Source: Gaiella sp038230035
Lineage (GTDB): Bacteria > Actinomycetota > Thermoleophilia > Gaiellales > Gaiellaceae
Direction: 5' to 3'
DNA length: 64,000 nucleotides
Assembly: GCA_038230035.1 (NCBI GenBank)
Contig: JBBRNX010000001.1
Span: 1 to 64,000, forward strand
Both the position numbers and the translations under genes were made by a program. The notes below the pieces were generated by a model, which was given only the letters and a program-made list of their open reading frames with translations, searched no databases and was not told where the DNA came from. Shown piece by piece: positions 17,305 to 25,927 of this stretch. Every line of letters begins with the position of its first letter. Position 1 is the first letter of the stretch.

Positions 17305-17310
17305 GACCGG

Positions 17311-17316
17311 ATCGTA
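17311..17316 (-). promoter_or_regulatory. Putative leaderless -10 element (TACGAT) for the ErpA-type gene
   Basis: TACGAT on the minus strand ends 7 nt before ATG 17304, with no Shine-Dalgarno. Confidence 0.45.
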
Positions 17317-17351
17317 GCCGACCGGTACACGCCCAGGTCGAGCGGCAGACT

Positions 17352-17380
17352 TTGTAACAGCTGTTTCACGCTTGAACATT
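17352..17380 (+). promoter_or_regulatory. Candidate nuo operon promoter with overlapping palindrome
   Basis: In the 155-bp divergent gap before nuoA, TTGTAA (17352-17357) and AACATT (17375-17380) are spaced by 17 bp, resembling -35 and -10 boxes. A perfect 10-bp palindrome AACAGCTGTT (17356-17365) overlaps the -35 side and could be an operator. Neither box is close to consensus, so this is tentative. Confidence 0.3.
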
Positions 17381-17459
17381 CGGTTTTCCCTTGGCTTCGT
17401 GCGCCTCTCGCTCAGGTGGTAGGTTTCGGCGGACCTCCACGGCTGGGAGAGAGAAGCGC

Positions 17460-17825
17460 GTGCTTGCGAACTGGTTGCCCTTCCTCATCTACGGGTTCTT
17501 CGCGGCAGTGATCCCGGCGTCGATGATCGCGTTCTCCTTCATTTTCGCCACGCGCCCGACCGGGCGAACGCGTCAGCGGATGATTCCGTTCGAATCCGGC
17601 GTCTCCGCCGGCCCGCCTAGCCAACATCGGCGCTTCACCGTCAGCTTCTACTTGACGGCGATGCTCTTCATCCTTTTCGACATCGAGATCGTGTTCCTGT
17701 ACCCACTCGCGATCCAGCTGAACGCGCTGGGGTGGTTCGGGCTGATCGAGTTCCTCGGCTTTGTCGCGATCCTCGTCGTCGCGTACGTCTACATCTGGCG
17801 CAAGGGCGCGCTCGAATGGCACTAG
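17460..17825 (+). CDS. nuoA: NADH-quinone oxidoreductase subunit A
   Basis: The protein is 121 aa from GTG 17460, preceded by a GGGAGAGAGA ribosome binding site. It has three transmembrane helices and the conserved loop FESGVSAGPPSQHRRFTVSFY, followed by FILFDIEIVFLYP, the acidic helix of the quinone-site region. It is a membrane subunit of complex I and the first gene of the nuoA-N operon. It overlaps nuoB by 10 bp. Confidence 0.95.
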   Translation: MLANWLPFLIYGFFAAVIPASMIAFSFIFATRPTGRTRQRMIPFESGVSAGPPSQHRRFTVSFYLTAMLFILFDIEIVFLYPLAIQLNALGWFGLIEFLGFVAILVVAYVYIWRKGALEWH

Positions 17826-18418
17826 ATCGCCCGCTGCCGTTGATCAGCGACCGGCCCCTCGCGCGGGCAGGGCTCAACTCGGAGCGCGTTCTCTGGCCGA
17901 CCCGCGGGCCGGGCGTGTTCGAGGAGGAGATCGCGAATATCGAAGACGCGCTCGGGATCACAACGGTCGCGAAGGCCGTCGCGTGGATGCAGTCCAACTC
18001 CGTCTGGCCGGACACGTTCGGCCTCGCCTGTTGCGCGATGGAGATGATCTCGATCGTCGGCTCCCACCACGACGTCGCGCGATTCGGAATGGAGAAGTTC
18101 AGCTCGTCGCCGCGGCAGGCCGACTTGCTGATCGTCTCCGGACGCGTCACGCACAAGATGGCCGGGCCGCTGCGGCAGGTCTACGACCAGATGCTCGAGC
18201 CGAAGTGGGTGATCGCGATGGGCGCCTGCGCGAGCTCCGGCGGAATGTTCAACAACTACACCGTGCTGCAGGGCGTCGACAAGGTCGTCCCTGTTGATGT
18301 TCATGTTCCGGGTTGCCCACCGAGACCCGAGGCGCTGCTCGAAGGCATCGTCCGCCTGCACGAGAAGATCAAGGCCGGGATCCCCCCCGCCTACCAGATC
18401 CGCGGAGTTGCCGAGTAG
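17816..18418 (+). CDS. nuoB: NADH-quinone oxidoreductase subunit B
   Basis: The protein is 200 aa. It holds the terminal 4Fe-4S cluster N2, the electron donor to quinone. The ligands are the tandem C72-C73 (ACCAMEM), C138 (GACASSGG) and C167 (VPGCPPRPE). The start ATG 17816 lies inside the end of nuoA. The stop codon overlaps the nuoC GTG (TAGTG), indicating translational coupling. Confidence 0.96.
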   Translation: MALDRPLPLISDRPLARAGLNSERVLWPTRGPGVFEEEIANIEDALGITTVAKAVAWMQSNSVWPDTFGLACCAMEMISIVGSHHDVARFGMEKFSSSPRQADLLIVSGRVTHKMAGPLRQVYDQMLEPKWVIAMGACASSGGMFNNYTVLQGVDKVVPVDVHVPGCPPRPEALLEGIVRLHEKIKAGIPPAYQIRGVAE

Positions 18419-18963
18419 TGGCGTACGCGGCGGTTCCGGGAGTGGTGGAGACGAGGGAGGCGTTTGGCGAGACGACACTCGTCATCGATCCGGCCCGTCT
18501 CGTCGAGGCGTGCACATATCTCCGTGACGAGGAAGGGTTCAGCTTCCTCTCCGACCTGTCTCCTGCCGACTATCTCGGTTGGGGACAGATCGGCGTCTCC
18601 GGCTACATCGGGACCGCGGGCGGCCGGGACATGCACTCTCCTGGATCGCAAGGGTTGTCGCGCGTCCCCGACCCGAAGCCGAAGCGCTTCTCGGTCAGCT
18701 ACCACCTGCTTGCTATGTCTGGCGCGCCGCGCCGCGTCCGCGTGCAGGTGTGGCTCGACGATGCCGAGGACGTCGACTCCGTCGTCTCGGTGTGGCCGAC
18801 GGCCGACTGGCACGAGCGCGAGGCCTTCGACATGTACGGCATCCGCTTCCGCGGCCACCCGAACCTCGTCCGGATCCTGATGGACGACGACTGGGAAGGC
18901 CACCCGCTACGCAAGGACTACCCGATCGGCGGCGAGCCGGTGCGCTTCTCCGGAGAAGAGTGA
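18418..18963 (+). CDS. nuoC: NADH-quinone oxidoreductase subunit C
   Basis: The protein is 181 aa from a GTG overlapping the nuoB stop. It is the 30-kDa peripheral-arm subunit. The family signature WHEREAFDMYGIRFRGHPN is followed by RILMDDDWEGHPLRKDYP. It is a separate protein, not fused to NuoD. The TGA overlaps the nuoD ATG. Confidence 0.95.
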   Translation: MAYAAVPGVVETREAFGETTLVIDPARLVEACTYLRDEEGFSFLSDLSPADYLGWGQIGVSGYIGTAGGRDMHSPGSQGLSRVPDPKPKRFSVSYHLLAMSGAPRRVRVQVWLDDAEDVDSVVSVWPTADWHEREAFDMYGIRFRGHPNLVRILMDDDWEGHPLRKDYPIGGEPVRFSGEE

Positions 18964-20231
18964 TGGCAGTCGTCCCCCGGACACAGATCTATGAAGGCAC
19001 GCGGATCCCGAGCCCTGTCCCGACGATGCTTCGGGTCGACCCGGCGAAGCACGACCTCGACGACATCCTGACCGTCAACTTCGGTCCCAACCACCCCTCG
19101 ACGCATGGTGTCCTGAGGCTCGTCGTGGACCTCGACGGCGAGGCGATCGCCGGCATCAACGCGATCATCGGCTACCTCCACACCGGCTTCGAGAAGACGA
19201 TGGAGCAGAAGACGTGGTGGAAGTGCATGACGTATCCCGAGCGGATCGACTACGTCTCGTACACATACAACGGACTCGCGTTCGTGCTCGCCGTCGAGAA
19301 GCTGCTCGAGATCGGGGTCCCGCGCAAGGCGACCTGGATGCGGATGTGCCTCGGCGAGCTGAACCGGCTGCACTCGCACCTGATCTGGCTCGGCACCTCG
19401 GCGCTCGAGATCGGAGCGATCTCGATGCTCTGGTACGCGTTCCGCGAGCGCGAGGAGATCGTCTTGCTGACAGAGATGGTCGGCGGCACGCGAATGCACA
19501 CGCGCTACTTCCAGGCGGGCGGGCTCGCCGAAGACATCCCTCCCGGTTTCTACGAGGTCTGCCGCGCGTTCTGTAGGCAGATGAACAAGGGAATCGACGA
19601 CTACGAAACGATCCTCGACGACAACAAGATCTGGCGCGAGCGAACGGTCGGCGTCGGTCTGCTGTCGGCCGACGACGCAGTCGCGCTCGGGCAGTCAGGG
19701 CCTGTGCTTCGCGCGTCGGGGGTCGACTGGGATCTGCGGCGCGACATGCCGTACCTTTTCTACGACGAGGTCGACTTCGACGTACCTGTGTATCCAGGTG
19801 GCGACGTCTACGACCGCTACAAGGTGCACATGGACGAGATGCGCCAGTCGGTGCGCATCGTCAGCCAGTGCCTCGATCGGCTCGAACGGATGGAAGGCGA
19901 GCCGTGGACGGCCGACGATCGCAAGGTCGTCCTCCCGCCACGGCACGAGCTCCACACCTCGATGGAGTCGCTCATCCACCACTTCAAGATCGTCACCGAG
20001 GGGTACATAGTCCCGGAGGGTGAGGTCTATCTAGCGGTCGAGTCGCCGCGCGGCGAGCTCGGTGTCTACCTGGTCTCGGACGGCGGTCCGAAGCCCTGGC
20101 GCGTCAAGTTCCGCGCCCCGAGCTTCGTCGCGCTCGAGGCGACCGCGACCTGCATGACCGACGCAGCCGTGGCCGATCTGATCGCGATCGTCGGCTCGCT
20201 GGACGGCGTCATGGGCGAGGTCGACAGGTGA
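18963..20231 (+). CDS. nuoD: NADH-quinone oxidoreductase subunit D
   Basis: The protein is 422 aa. It is the 49-kDa subunit that forms the quinone-reduction pocket with NuoB. The conserved NFGPNHPSTHGVLRLVVDLDGE region carries the quinone-site histidine. HTGFEKTMEQKTW and the C-terminal SLDGVMGEVDR are also typical. The frame is open well upstream, but the ATG at 18963 overlaps the nuoC stop and matches the family N-terminus. It overlaps nuoE by 4 bp. Confidence 0.96.
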   Translation: MAVVPRTQIYEGTRIPSPVPTMLRVDPAKHDLDDILTVNFGPNHPSTHGVLRLVVDLDGEAIAGINAIIGYLHTGFEKTMEQKTWWKCMTYPERIDYVSYTYNGLAFVLAVEKLLEIGVPRKATWMRMCLGELNRLHSHLIWLGTSALEIGAISMLWYAFREREEIVLLTEMVGGTRMHTRYFQAGGLAEDIPPGFYEVCRAFCRQMNKGIDDYETILDDNKIWRERTVGVGLLSADDAVALGQSGPVLRASGVDWDLRRDMPYLFYDEVDFDVPVYPGGDVYDRYKVHMDEMRQSVRIVSQCLDRLERMEGEPWTADDRKVVLPPRHELHTSMESLIHHFKIVTEGYIVPEGEVYLAVESPRGELGVYLVSDGGPKPWRVKFRAPSFVALEATATCMTDAAVADLIAIVGSLDGVMGEVDR

Positions 20232-20713
20232 CCGCCCTGTACGACGAGATTCAGAAGATCCGGCGCACGTACCCCGACGAGCTGTCTGCGGTCATGCCGG
20301 CGCTGCAGCTCGCCCAGGTCGAGCACGGCGGCTGGCTGCCGCCCGAGGCGTTCCGCGAGGTCGCTGAAGCACTCGACCTCACGCCGGCGTACTGCCTGTC
20401 GATCGCGTCCTTCTACGACATGTTCCGGCTCGAGCCGGTGGGCGAAACCGTCGTCGAAGTCTGCACGAACATCTCCTGCGGACTTGCGGGCGCACAGCAA
20501 GTGGTCGCGGCGTTCGAGCGCGAGCTCGGCGTTCACGCGGGCGAGACGGGGGCGGATGGACGCTTCACGCTGCGCACCGTCGAGTGCCTCGGGGGCTGCG
20601 GCTGGGCGACAATCGTCGCCGTGAACAACCGCCACCGCCTGCGAGTCGCGGCGGCTGATGTCCCTGCGATCGCGGCCGAGCTTCGCGGGGAGGCGCGAGA
20701 TGGCGACGCCTGA
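20228..20713 (+). CDS. nuoE: NADH-quinone oxidoreductase subunit E
   Basis: The protein is 161 aa from GTG 20228 (GTGA overlap with nuoD). It has a thioredoxin-like fold with the N1a 2Fe-2S cluster. The ligands are C79, C84 (CTNISC) and C120, C124 (CLGGC). The N-terminal helical domain has HGGWLPPEAFREVAEAL. It works with NuoF in the NADH dehydrogenase module. Confidence 0.95.
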   Translation: MTALYDEIQKIRRTYPDELSAVMPALQLAQVEHGGWLPPEAFREVAEALDLTPAYCLSIASFYDMFRLEPVGETVVEVCTNISCGLAGAQQVVAAFERELGVHAGETGADGRFTLRTVECLGGCGWATIVAVNNRHRLRVAAADVPAIAAELRGEARDGDA

Positions 20714-22025
20714 GGTCGTCTTCGCCGGCACGGACGGCAGCGCTGTCACCGACATCGCTCAGTACGAGGCCGGCGGCGGCTTCAGTGCCCTGGCCAAGTC
20801 GCGCGCCATGACGCCCGACGAGGTGATCGAGGAGCTGAATGTCTCCCAGCTGCGGGGCCGCGGCGGCGCGTTCTTCCCGACTGGTCGAAAGTGGAGCTTT
20901 GTGCCAAAGCCAGAGCAGATCGCGAAGCCGCACTACCTCGTGGTCAACGCGGACGAGTCCGAGCCGGGGACGTTCAAGGATCGCGAGATCATGCTGCGCG
21001 TCCCGTTCCGCTTCCTCGAGGGCTGCCTGATCGCGGCGTACGCGATCCAGTCGAAGCACGTCTTCATCTACATCCGCGGCGAGTACGAGCAGGAGTTCGA
21101 AGTGCTGCGCGACGCGCTCGCGGCGATGCGAAGGCAGAAGCTGCTGGACGGTGTGACGGTCGTGCTGCACCGCGGCGCCGGGGCGTACATCTGCGGCGAG
21201 GAGACCGCGCTCCTGGAGTCACTCGAGGGCCGCCGCGGACAGCCGCGCACCAAGCCGCCGTTCCCCGCGATCGCCGGCCTCTACGCCGCGCCGACCGCGG
21301 TCAACAACGTCGAGTCGATCACCACGGCGACCTCCGTGATGGAGATGGGCGGCGCGGCCTACGCCAAGCTTGGCGTCAAGGACTCAACCGGCACCCGCGT
21401 CTTCTCACTGTCCGGCAACGTCGTGAACGGCGGCAACTACGAGCTGCCGCACGGCTTCCCGCTGAAGGAGCTGATCTACGAGGTCGGCGGCGGGATCGTG
21501 GGCGGACGGAAGCTCAAGGCCGTGATCCCCGGCGGCTCGTCGACCGTCGTCCTAACAGCGGACGAGGCGGAGAAAGCGACGCTCGATTTCGACTCGCTCA
21601 CGTCGTTGGGAACAGCAATCGGCTCCGCCGCGGTGATCGCGATCGACGACCGCTGCTGCATGGTGCAGCTCGGGATCCGCGTGTCGCAGTTCTACGAGCA
21701 CGAGTCGTGCGGCAAATGCACACCCTGCCGTGTCGGCACGCACTGGCTGACGCAGATCCTGCAGAAGATCGAGGAGGGCAGGGCCGCGCAGTCCGATCTC
21801 GACCTCCTGCTCGATGTGTGCGACCGGATCCTCGGCAAGTGCCTGTGCCCGCTCGGCGACTCCGACGCAATCGCAGTCGCGAGCTACGTGGACAAGTTTC
21901 GCGACGAGTTCCAGGCGCATATCGACCACGGCGGCTGCCCGCTCGGCGGCTCGTCGTCGCTGGAGGCAGTGCTCGCGCCGGTTGCGATGCACGCCCACGC
22001 CTCGCACGAGGCGGTTCACGCGTGA
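20700..22025 (+). CDS. nuoF: NADH-quinone oxidoreductase subunit F (FMN, NADH binding)
   Basis: The protein is 441 aa, overlapping nuoE by 14 bp. It oxidises NADH through FMN. The FMN/NADH-binding motifs are GRGGAFFPTG (53-62) and GAGAYICGEETAL (159-171). Cluster N3 ligands are C337, C340, C343 (SCGKCTPC) and the later CLCPLGD cysteine near 383. A His/Ala-rich tail (VAMHAHASHEAVHA) ends the protein. It is followed by the only large gap in the operon. Confidence 0.96.
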   Translation: MATPEVVFAGTDGSAVTDIAQYEAGGGFSALAKSRAMTPDEVIEELNVSQLRGRGGAFFPTGRKWSFVPKPEQIAKPHYLVVNADESEPGTFKDREIMLRVPFRFLEGCLIAAYAIQSKHVFIYIRGEYEQEFEVLRDALAAMRRQKLLDGVTVVLHRGAGAYICGEETALLESLEGRRGQPRTKPPFPAIAGLYAAPTAVNNVESITTATSVMEMGGAAYAKLGVKDSTGTRVFSLSGNVVNGGNYELPHGFPLKELIYEVGGGIVGGRKLKAVIPGGSSTVVLTADEAEKATLDFDSLTSLGTAIGSAAVIAIDDRCCMVQLGIRVSQFYEHESCGKCTPCRVGTHWLTQILQKIEEGRAAQSDLDLLLDVCDRILGKCLCPLGDSDAIAVASYVDKFRDEFQAHIDHGGCPLGGSSSLEAVLAPVAMHAHASHEAVHA

Positions 22026-22038
22026 GCACCCACGAGAC

Positions 22039-22073
22039 GGGCCGGAGGGGCCTTGTGTTACTGCAACACAAGG
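22039..22073 (+). repeat. Palindromic repeat copy 1 in the nuoF-nuoG gap
   Basis: The right part (22051-22073) is a perfect 9-bp inverted repeat, CCTTGTGTT and AACACAAGG, around a 5-nt ACTGC loop. Including the preceding GGGCCGGA segment, 31 of 35 positions match copy 2, located 84 bp downstream. It could be an RNA hairpin or a protein-binding operator. Confidence 0.8.
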
Positions 22074-22122
22074 CAGCAGAGCCGCCGATTCCCAGCAGAA
22101 CAGCCACCCGCACGCAACGGGT

Positions 22123-22157
22123 GGGCCGGAACGGTCTTGTGTTACTGAAACACAAGG
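22123..22157 (+). promoter_or_regulatory. Palindromic repeat copy 2 overlapping the nuoG ribosome binding site
   Basis: An inverted repeat CTTGTGTT / AACACAAG (22136-22143 and 22149-22156) encloses an ACTGA loop, with an extra G-U pair at the base. The right arm supplies the first four bases of the AAGGAG Shine-Dalgarno (22154-22159) that sits 8 nt before the nuoG GTG. If the hairpin folds in RNA it would partly block nuoG translation initiation. Confidence 0.65.
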
Positions 22158-22167
22158 AGTGGGCACG

Positions 22168-24411
22168 GTGAGCGGCGACAACCAGAACACCGTCACGCTG
22201 ACAGTCGACGGCCGCGAGGTGGAGGTTCCGAAAGGAACCGGCCTCGTCGAGACCGCGGCGGCTGCCGGCATCGAGATCCCCGTCTTCTGTTACGAGCCGC
22301 GGCTCGGTCCGCCCGTCGGTGCCTGCCGCATGTGCCTCGTCGAGATCGAAGGGCTGCCGAAGCTTCAGGCCGGCTGCACGCTGACCGCGCAGGACGGGAT
22401 GATCGTCAAGACCGCGGCGACATCGACGAAAGCAGCCGAGGGTCAGAACGCCACGCTCGAGTTCATCCTTGTCAACCACCCGCTCGACTGCCCGGTCTGC
22501 GACAAGGGCGGCGAGTGCCCGCTGCAGGATCTGACGTTCCGCTACGGGCCGGGCGCCACGCGAATGACCTTCCCAAAGGTGACGTTCGACAAACCGATCC
22601 CCATCTCGCCGCTGATCGCGCTCGACCGCGAGCGCTGCATCCTCTGCTACCGCTGCACGCGCTTCTCGGAGGACGTCGCCGAAGACGGGCAGCTCGTAGC
22701 GCGCAACCGCGGCAACCACTCGATGATCACGACCTTCGGCGAGGATCCGTACCGCGCGCCGTTCTCGGGGAATGTCGTGGAGCTCTGCCCGGTGGGTGCG
22801 CTGACCTCGACGCAGTACCGCTTCGAGGCACGGCCTTGGGACATTCAGCAGATTCCGACCGTCTGCGGCCTGTGCCCGGTCGGCTGCAACACCTCGGTGA
22901 CGACGCGCGACGGCAAGGCGAAGCGCGTGCTGTCGCGCAACCACCCGGAAATCGACGGCGGTTGGCTCTGCGACAAGGGCCGCTACACGCTGCCGCACCT
23001 CGACGCGACGGATCGGATCCGCGAGCCGCTGCGACGGCTGCCTCACGTCGGCCTGGAGCCGATCCCGTGGGACGACGCGCTCGACGAGGCCGAGAAGCTG
23101 CTCCGCGGCGCGCAGGGCCGGATCGTGACCGCACTCTCGGGCTCAGAGACGATCGAGCAGGCGTATGCGCTCGGCCGGCTGCTCCGCGTTGGGCTCGGGG
23201 CGCACTCGGCTGTGCTGCCAGAGTCGACCTCTACAGCGCTCGATGCCTTCCGCTTGCCACTGTCGGCGATAGCCGATGCCGAGATCGTGGTGGTCCTCGG
23301 CGACGACGAGGTCGTCGATCGCGCTCCCATCGTCGATCTCTGGTTGCGCAAGGCGCGACGGAACGGCACCGACGTCCTCATCTACGGGCCGACTGGTGCT
23401 GCCGGAAACACGCCGTCTGGCGGCGCGGCGGCTGCACTACACGATGTCACCGAGCCGGAGAGCAAGCTCGGGAAGAGACTTCGCGCCTCGGATCGCGCAA
23501 TCCTCATCTGGTGCGGGCCTGGCGGCGGCGGAGGCGCGAGGGTTGCCGAGGCCGCGCACTCGCTCGGCTTCGCCGCGAAGCCGGGCTGTGGCGCCTTCCA
23601 CCTCGCGGCGACGCCGAACGGACGGGGCGTCGCCACGGCCTGGGCGGCCGCGGCCGACGAAGACGAGTCCGATCCGGAGCCCATCGGCCTCCTCGTCGTC
23701 GTGGGCGACGACGCAGCGGCTTCGCCGAGCGTCCGGGCGCTCGCTGAGCGGGCCGAGGCAGTCATCGCCGTGACCATGTTCCAGGGTCTCGCCGGCGGTT
23801 GGGCCGATCTCGTCCTCCCGGCGACCGCGGCGCTCGAGCGCGACGGGACACTGCTCAACGTCGAGGGGCGCCTGCAGCGGTTGCGGCGAGCCGTCGTACC
23901 GCCCGTCCCCGACGAGCTGGCGTGGATCGCGAAGCTCGCCGCGCGGTTCGACGTCGACGTGTCGCCGCACGCTTCTGTCCTCTTCGAGGAGATCTCGGAG
24001 CGCTGCTTCGGCGGCGCGACCTCCAGCGACTACGCCGGACTTCCGGCACGCGCCCGGTACGAGGCACCCGCTCCGGCGGCTCCGGCACCGACGAGCGTCG
24101 CCCCGCGACCGGACGACGATCACATGATCGGCCAACTCCGCCTCGTCCGGTACCGCCCGCTCTTCTCCGGCCCGCAGGTCGAGCGTGTCGCCGAGCTGCA
24201 GTTCCAGCGCCCTGAGCGCGAGCTCCAACTCGCCCCTGCCGACGCCGAGAAGCGCCAGATCGCTAACGGCGACACTGTCGTCGTCCGCTCGAACGGCACG
24301 TCACTCGAACTGCGCGCACGGATCAACCGGAAGCTCGTTGCGGGTGTCGCGCGCATGGCTGACGAGCACGCGGCCGACCTCCACCCGACGGTCGAGGTCG
24401 TCAAGCCATGA
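22168..24411 (+). CDS. nuoG: NADH-quinone oxidoreductase subunit G
   Basis: The protein is 747 aa from GTG 22168. The N-terminal 2Fe-2S domain has C41, C53, C56 and C70. A His-Cys cluster region follows (HPLDCPVCDKGGECPLQD), then two 4Fe-4S motifs (CILCYRC, ELCPVGAL). The extra N7 cluster motif CxxCxxxCx(27)C is complete (CGLCPVGC to WLC). The C-terminal half is a degenerate molybdopterin-type domain. The frame is open far upstream, but the start is fixed by the AAGGAG site, which lies partly inside a hairpin. It overlaps nuoH by 4 bp. Confidence 0.95.
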   Translation: MSGDNQNTVTLTVDGREVEVPKGTGLVETAAAAGIEIPVFCYEPRLGPPVGACRMCLVEIEGLPKLQAGCTLTAQDGMIVKTAATSTKAAEGQNATLEFILVNHPLDCPVCDKGGECPLQDLTFRYGPGATRMTFPKVTFDKPIPISPLIALDRERCILCYRCTRFSEDVAEDGQLVARNRGNHSMITTFGEDPYRAPFSGNVVELCPVGALTSTQYRFEARPWDIQQIPTVCGLCPVGCNTSVTTRDGKAKRVLSRNHPEIDGGWLCDKGRYTLPHLDATDRIREPLRRLPHVGLEPIPWDDALDEAEKLLRGAQGRIVTALSGSETIEQAYALGRLLRVGLGAHSAVLPESTSTALDAFRLPLSAIADAEIVVVLGDDEVVDRAPIVDLWLRKARRNGTDVLIYGPTGAAGNTPSGGAAAALHDVTEPESKLGKRLRASDRAILIWCGPGGGGGARVAEAAHSLGFAAKPGCGAFHLAATPNGRGVATAWAAAADEDESDPEPIGLLVVVGDDAAASPSVRALAERAEAVIAVTMFQGLAGGWADLVLPATAALERDGTLLNVEGRLQRLRRAVVPPVPDELAWIAKLAARFDVDVSPHASVLFEEISERCFGGATSSDYAGLPARARYEAPAPAAPAPTSVAPRPDDDHMIGQLRLVRYRPLFSGPQVERVAELQFQRPERELQLAPADAEKRQIANGDTVVVRSNGTSLELRARINRKLVAGVARMADEHAADLHPTVEVVKP

Positions 24412-25433
24412 ACACGGTGCTCGCAGCAAGCGTCGAGCCGTGGTGGATCAGCCTGATCAAGGCGGCCATCATCATCAACCTCGTCCTCGTCACGTTTGCC
24501 TATCTGACCCTGGCCGAGCGCAAGATCATGGGCCGGATGCAGCTGCGCTACGGGCCGAACCGCGCCGGCCCGTTCGGCTTGCTACAGCCGATCGCCGACC
24601 TCGTGAAGCTCGTACGTAAAGAGAGCTTCTTCCCGGCCGCCGCGGTCGACGTCCTCTACATCTTCTCGCCGTTCATTGCCGCGTTCGCCGCCCTGTCGAC
24701 GTTTTCGGTCATACCCTGGGGGCCGGGCTGGCACATCGGCCGCTACTACGTCACCGGTTATGTGGCGAACGTGCCGATCGCGCTCATCCTCGTTTTCGCC
24801 GTCGGCTCGATCGGAATCTACGGCTTCATCGTCGGCGGCTGGTCGTCCGACTCCAAGTACGCGCTCCTCGGCTCCATGCGCACGTGCGCCCAGCTCGTCT
24901 CGTACGAGGTGTCGCTCGCGTTGTCGGTCCTCGGCGTCGTGATCATGTCCCGCTCGCTCTCGCTCGTCGACATCGTCGATCGCCAGTACCACGAGTGGTG
25001 GTACGTGCCCTACGTCGTGCCCCAATTCGTCGGCTTCGTCGTCTTCATGCTCGCAGGCACTGCTGAGACCGCACGCGCCCCGTTCGATCTGCCGGAAGCC
25101 GAGCAGGAGCTCGTCGCCGGCTACCACACCGAGTACGGCGGCATGCGCTTCGGCCTCTTCACGATGGCCGAGTACATCAACCTGATCACGCTCTCTGGGC
25201 TCGCCGTGACGCTGTTCCTCGGCGGCTGGCATATCCCCGGGCCGTGGCTGCAGGCGTACGGGCCGGTGTGGTTCCTGCTCAAGCTCGGTGCGCTGATCTT
25301 CGTCTTCATCTGGATGCGCGCGACGCTGCCGCGCCTGCGCTACGACCAGCTGATGCGCTTCGGCTGGAAGGTGCTCCTGCCCGTGGCGACGATCAACGCC
25401 GTCATCACCGCGATCTTGGTGGTTGCGCTGTGA
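24408..25433 (+). CDS. nuoH: NADH-quinone oxidoreductase subunit H
   Basis: The protein is 341 aa and polytopic. It links the hydrophilic arm to the proton-pumping arm and forms part of the quinone chamber. Conserved segments include AERKIMGRMQLRYGPNRAGP, QPIADLVKLVRKE, ETARAPFDLPEAEQELVAGY and the TEYGGMRFGLF loop. The ATG overlaps the nuoG stop (ATGA). Confidence 0.96.
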   Translation: MNTVLAASVEPWWISLIKAAIIINLVLVTFAYLTLAERKIMGRMQLRYGPNRAGPFGLLQPIADLVKLVRKESFFPAAAVDVLYIFSPFIAAFAALSTFSVIPWGPGWHIGRYYVTGYVANVPIALILVFAVGSIGIYGFIVGGWSSDSKYALLGSMRTCAQLVSYEVSLALSVLGVVIMSRSLSLVDIVDRQYHEWWYVPYVVPQFVGFVVFMLAGTAETARAPFDLPEAEQELVAGYHTEYGGMRFGLFTMAEYINLITLSGLAVTLFLGGWHIPGPWLQAYGPVWFLLKLGALIFVFIWMRATLPRLRYDQLMRFGWKVLLPVATINAVITAILVVAL

Positions 25434-25927
25434 CGGGCCAGCCACTGGGCACGCTGAAGGGCTTCGCCGTGACGTTCCGGCAGATGTTCAAGAAGCCGCT
25501 GACGCAGCAGTACCCGGAGTACAAGCGCCCGCTGTACCCGCGTTTCCGCGGGCGCCACCGCCTGTGGAAGCACGAGAACGGGCTCGAGAAGTGCGTTGGC
25601 TGCTCGCTCTGCGCCGCGGCGTGCCCGTCGGACTGTATCCGCGTCGTCGCCGACGAGAACACGGCCGACAACCGCGTCTCGGCCGGCGAGCGCTACGCGC
25701 GCATCTACGAGATCAACCTTTCGCGCTGCATCTTCTGCGGCTACTGCGAGCTCGCCTGCCCGTTCGACGCGATCACGCTCGGGAACGAGTTCGAGCTCTC
25801 CGAATACTCGCGCGACGACTTGATCTACACGAAGGACATGCTCCTCGCCGAGCCGATCAAGCGGGTGCCGATCCAGGATCCGGCGCTCTTCGACACGCCG
25901 CTGCCGGCGTACAGGACCGACTCGTGA
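25430..25927 (+). CDS. nuoI: NADH-quinone oxidoreductase subunit I
   Basis: The protein is 165 aa from GTG 25430 overlapping nuoH. It holds clusters N6a and N6b in two ferredoxin motifs: CVGCSLCAAACP (C55, C58, C61, C65) and CIFCGYCELACP (C100, C103, C106, C110). The N-terminal amphipathic segment binds the membrane surface. Confidence 0.96.
   Translation: MTGQPLGTLKGFAVTFRQMFKKPLTQQYPEYKRPLYPRFRGRHRLWKHENGLEKCVGCSLCAAACPSDCIRVVADENTADNRVSAGERYARIYEINLSRCIFCGYCELACPFDAITLGNEFELSEYSRDDLIYTKDMLLAEPIKRVPIQDPALFDTPLPAYRTDS

Noticed and set aside
22026..22170. Short peptides repeated in the nuoF-nuoG gap (GLVLLQHK and GLVLLKHK type) as a coding region
   Set aside because: The similarity comes from the duplicated palindrome; the frame continues only as the antisense-like extension of nuoF in another frame and has no start signal.
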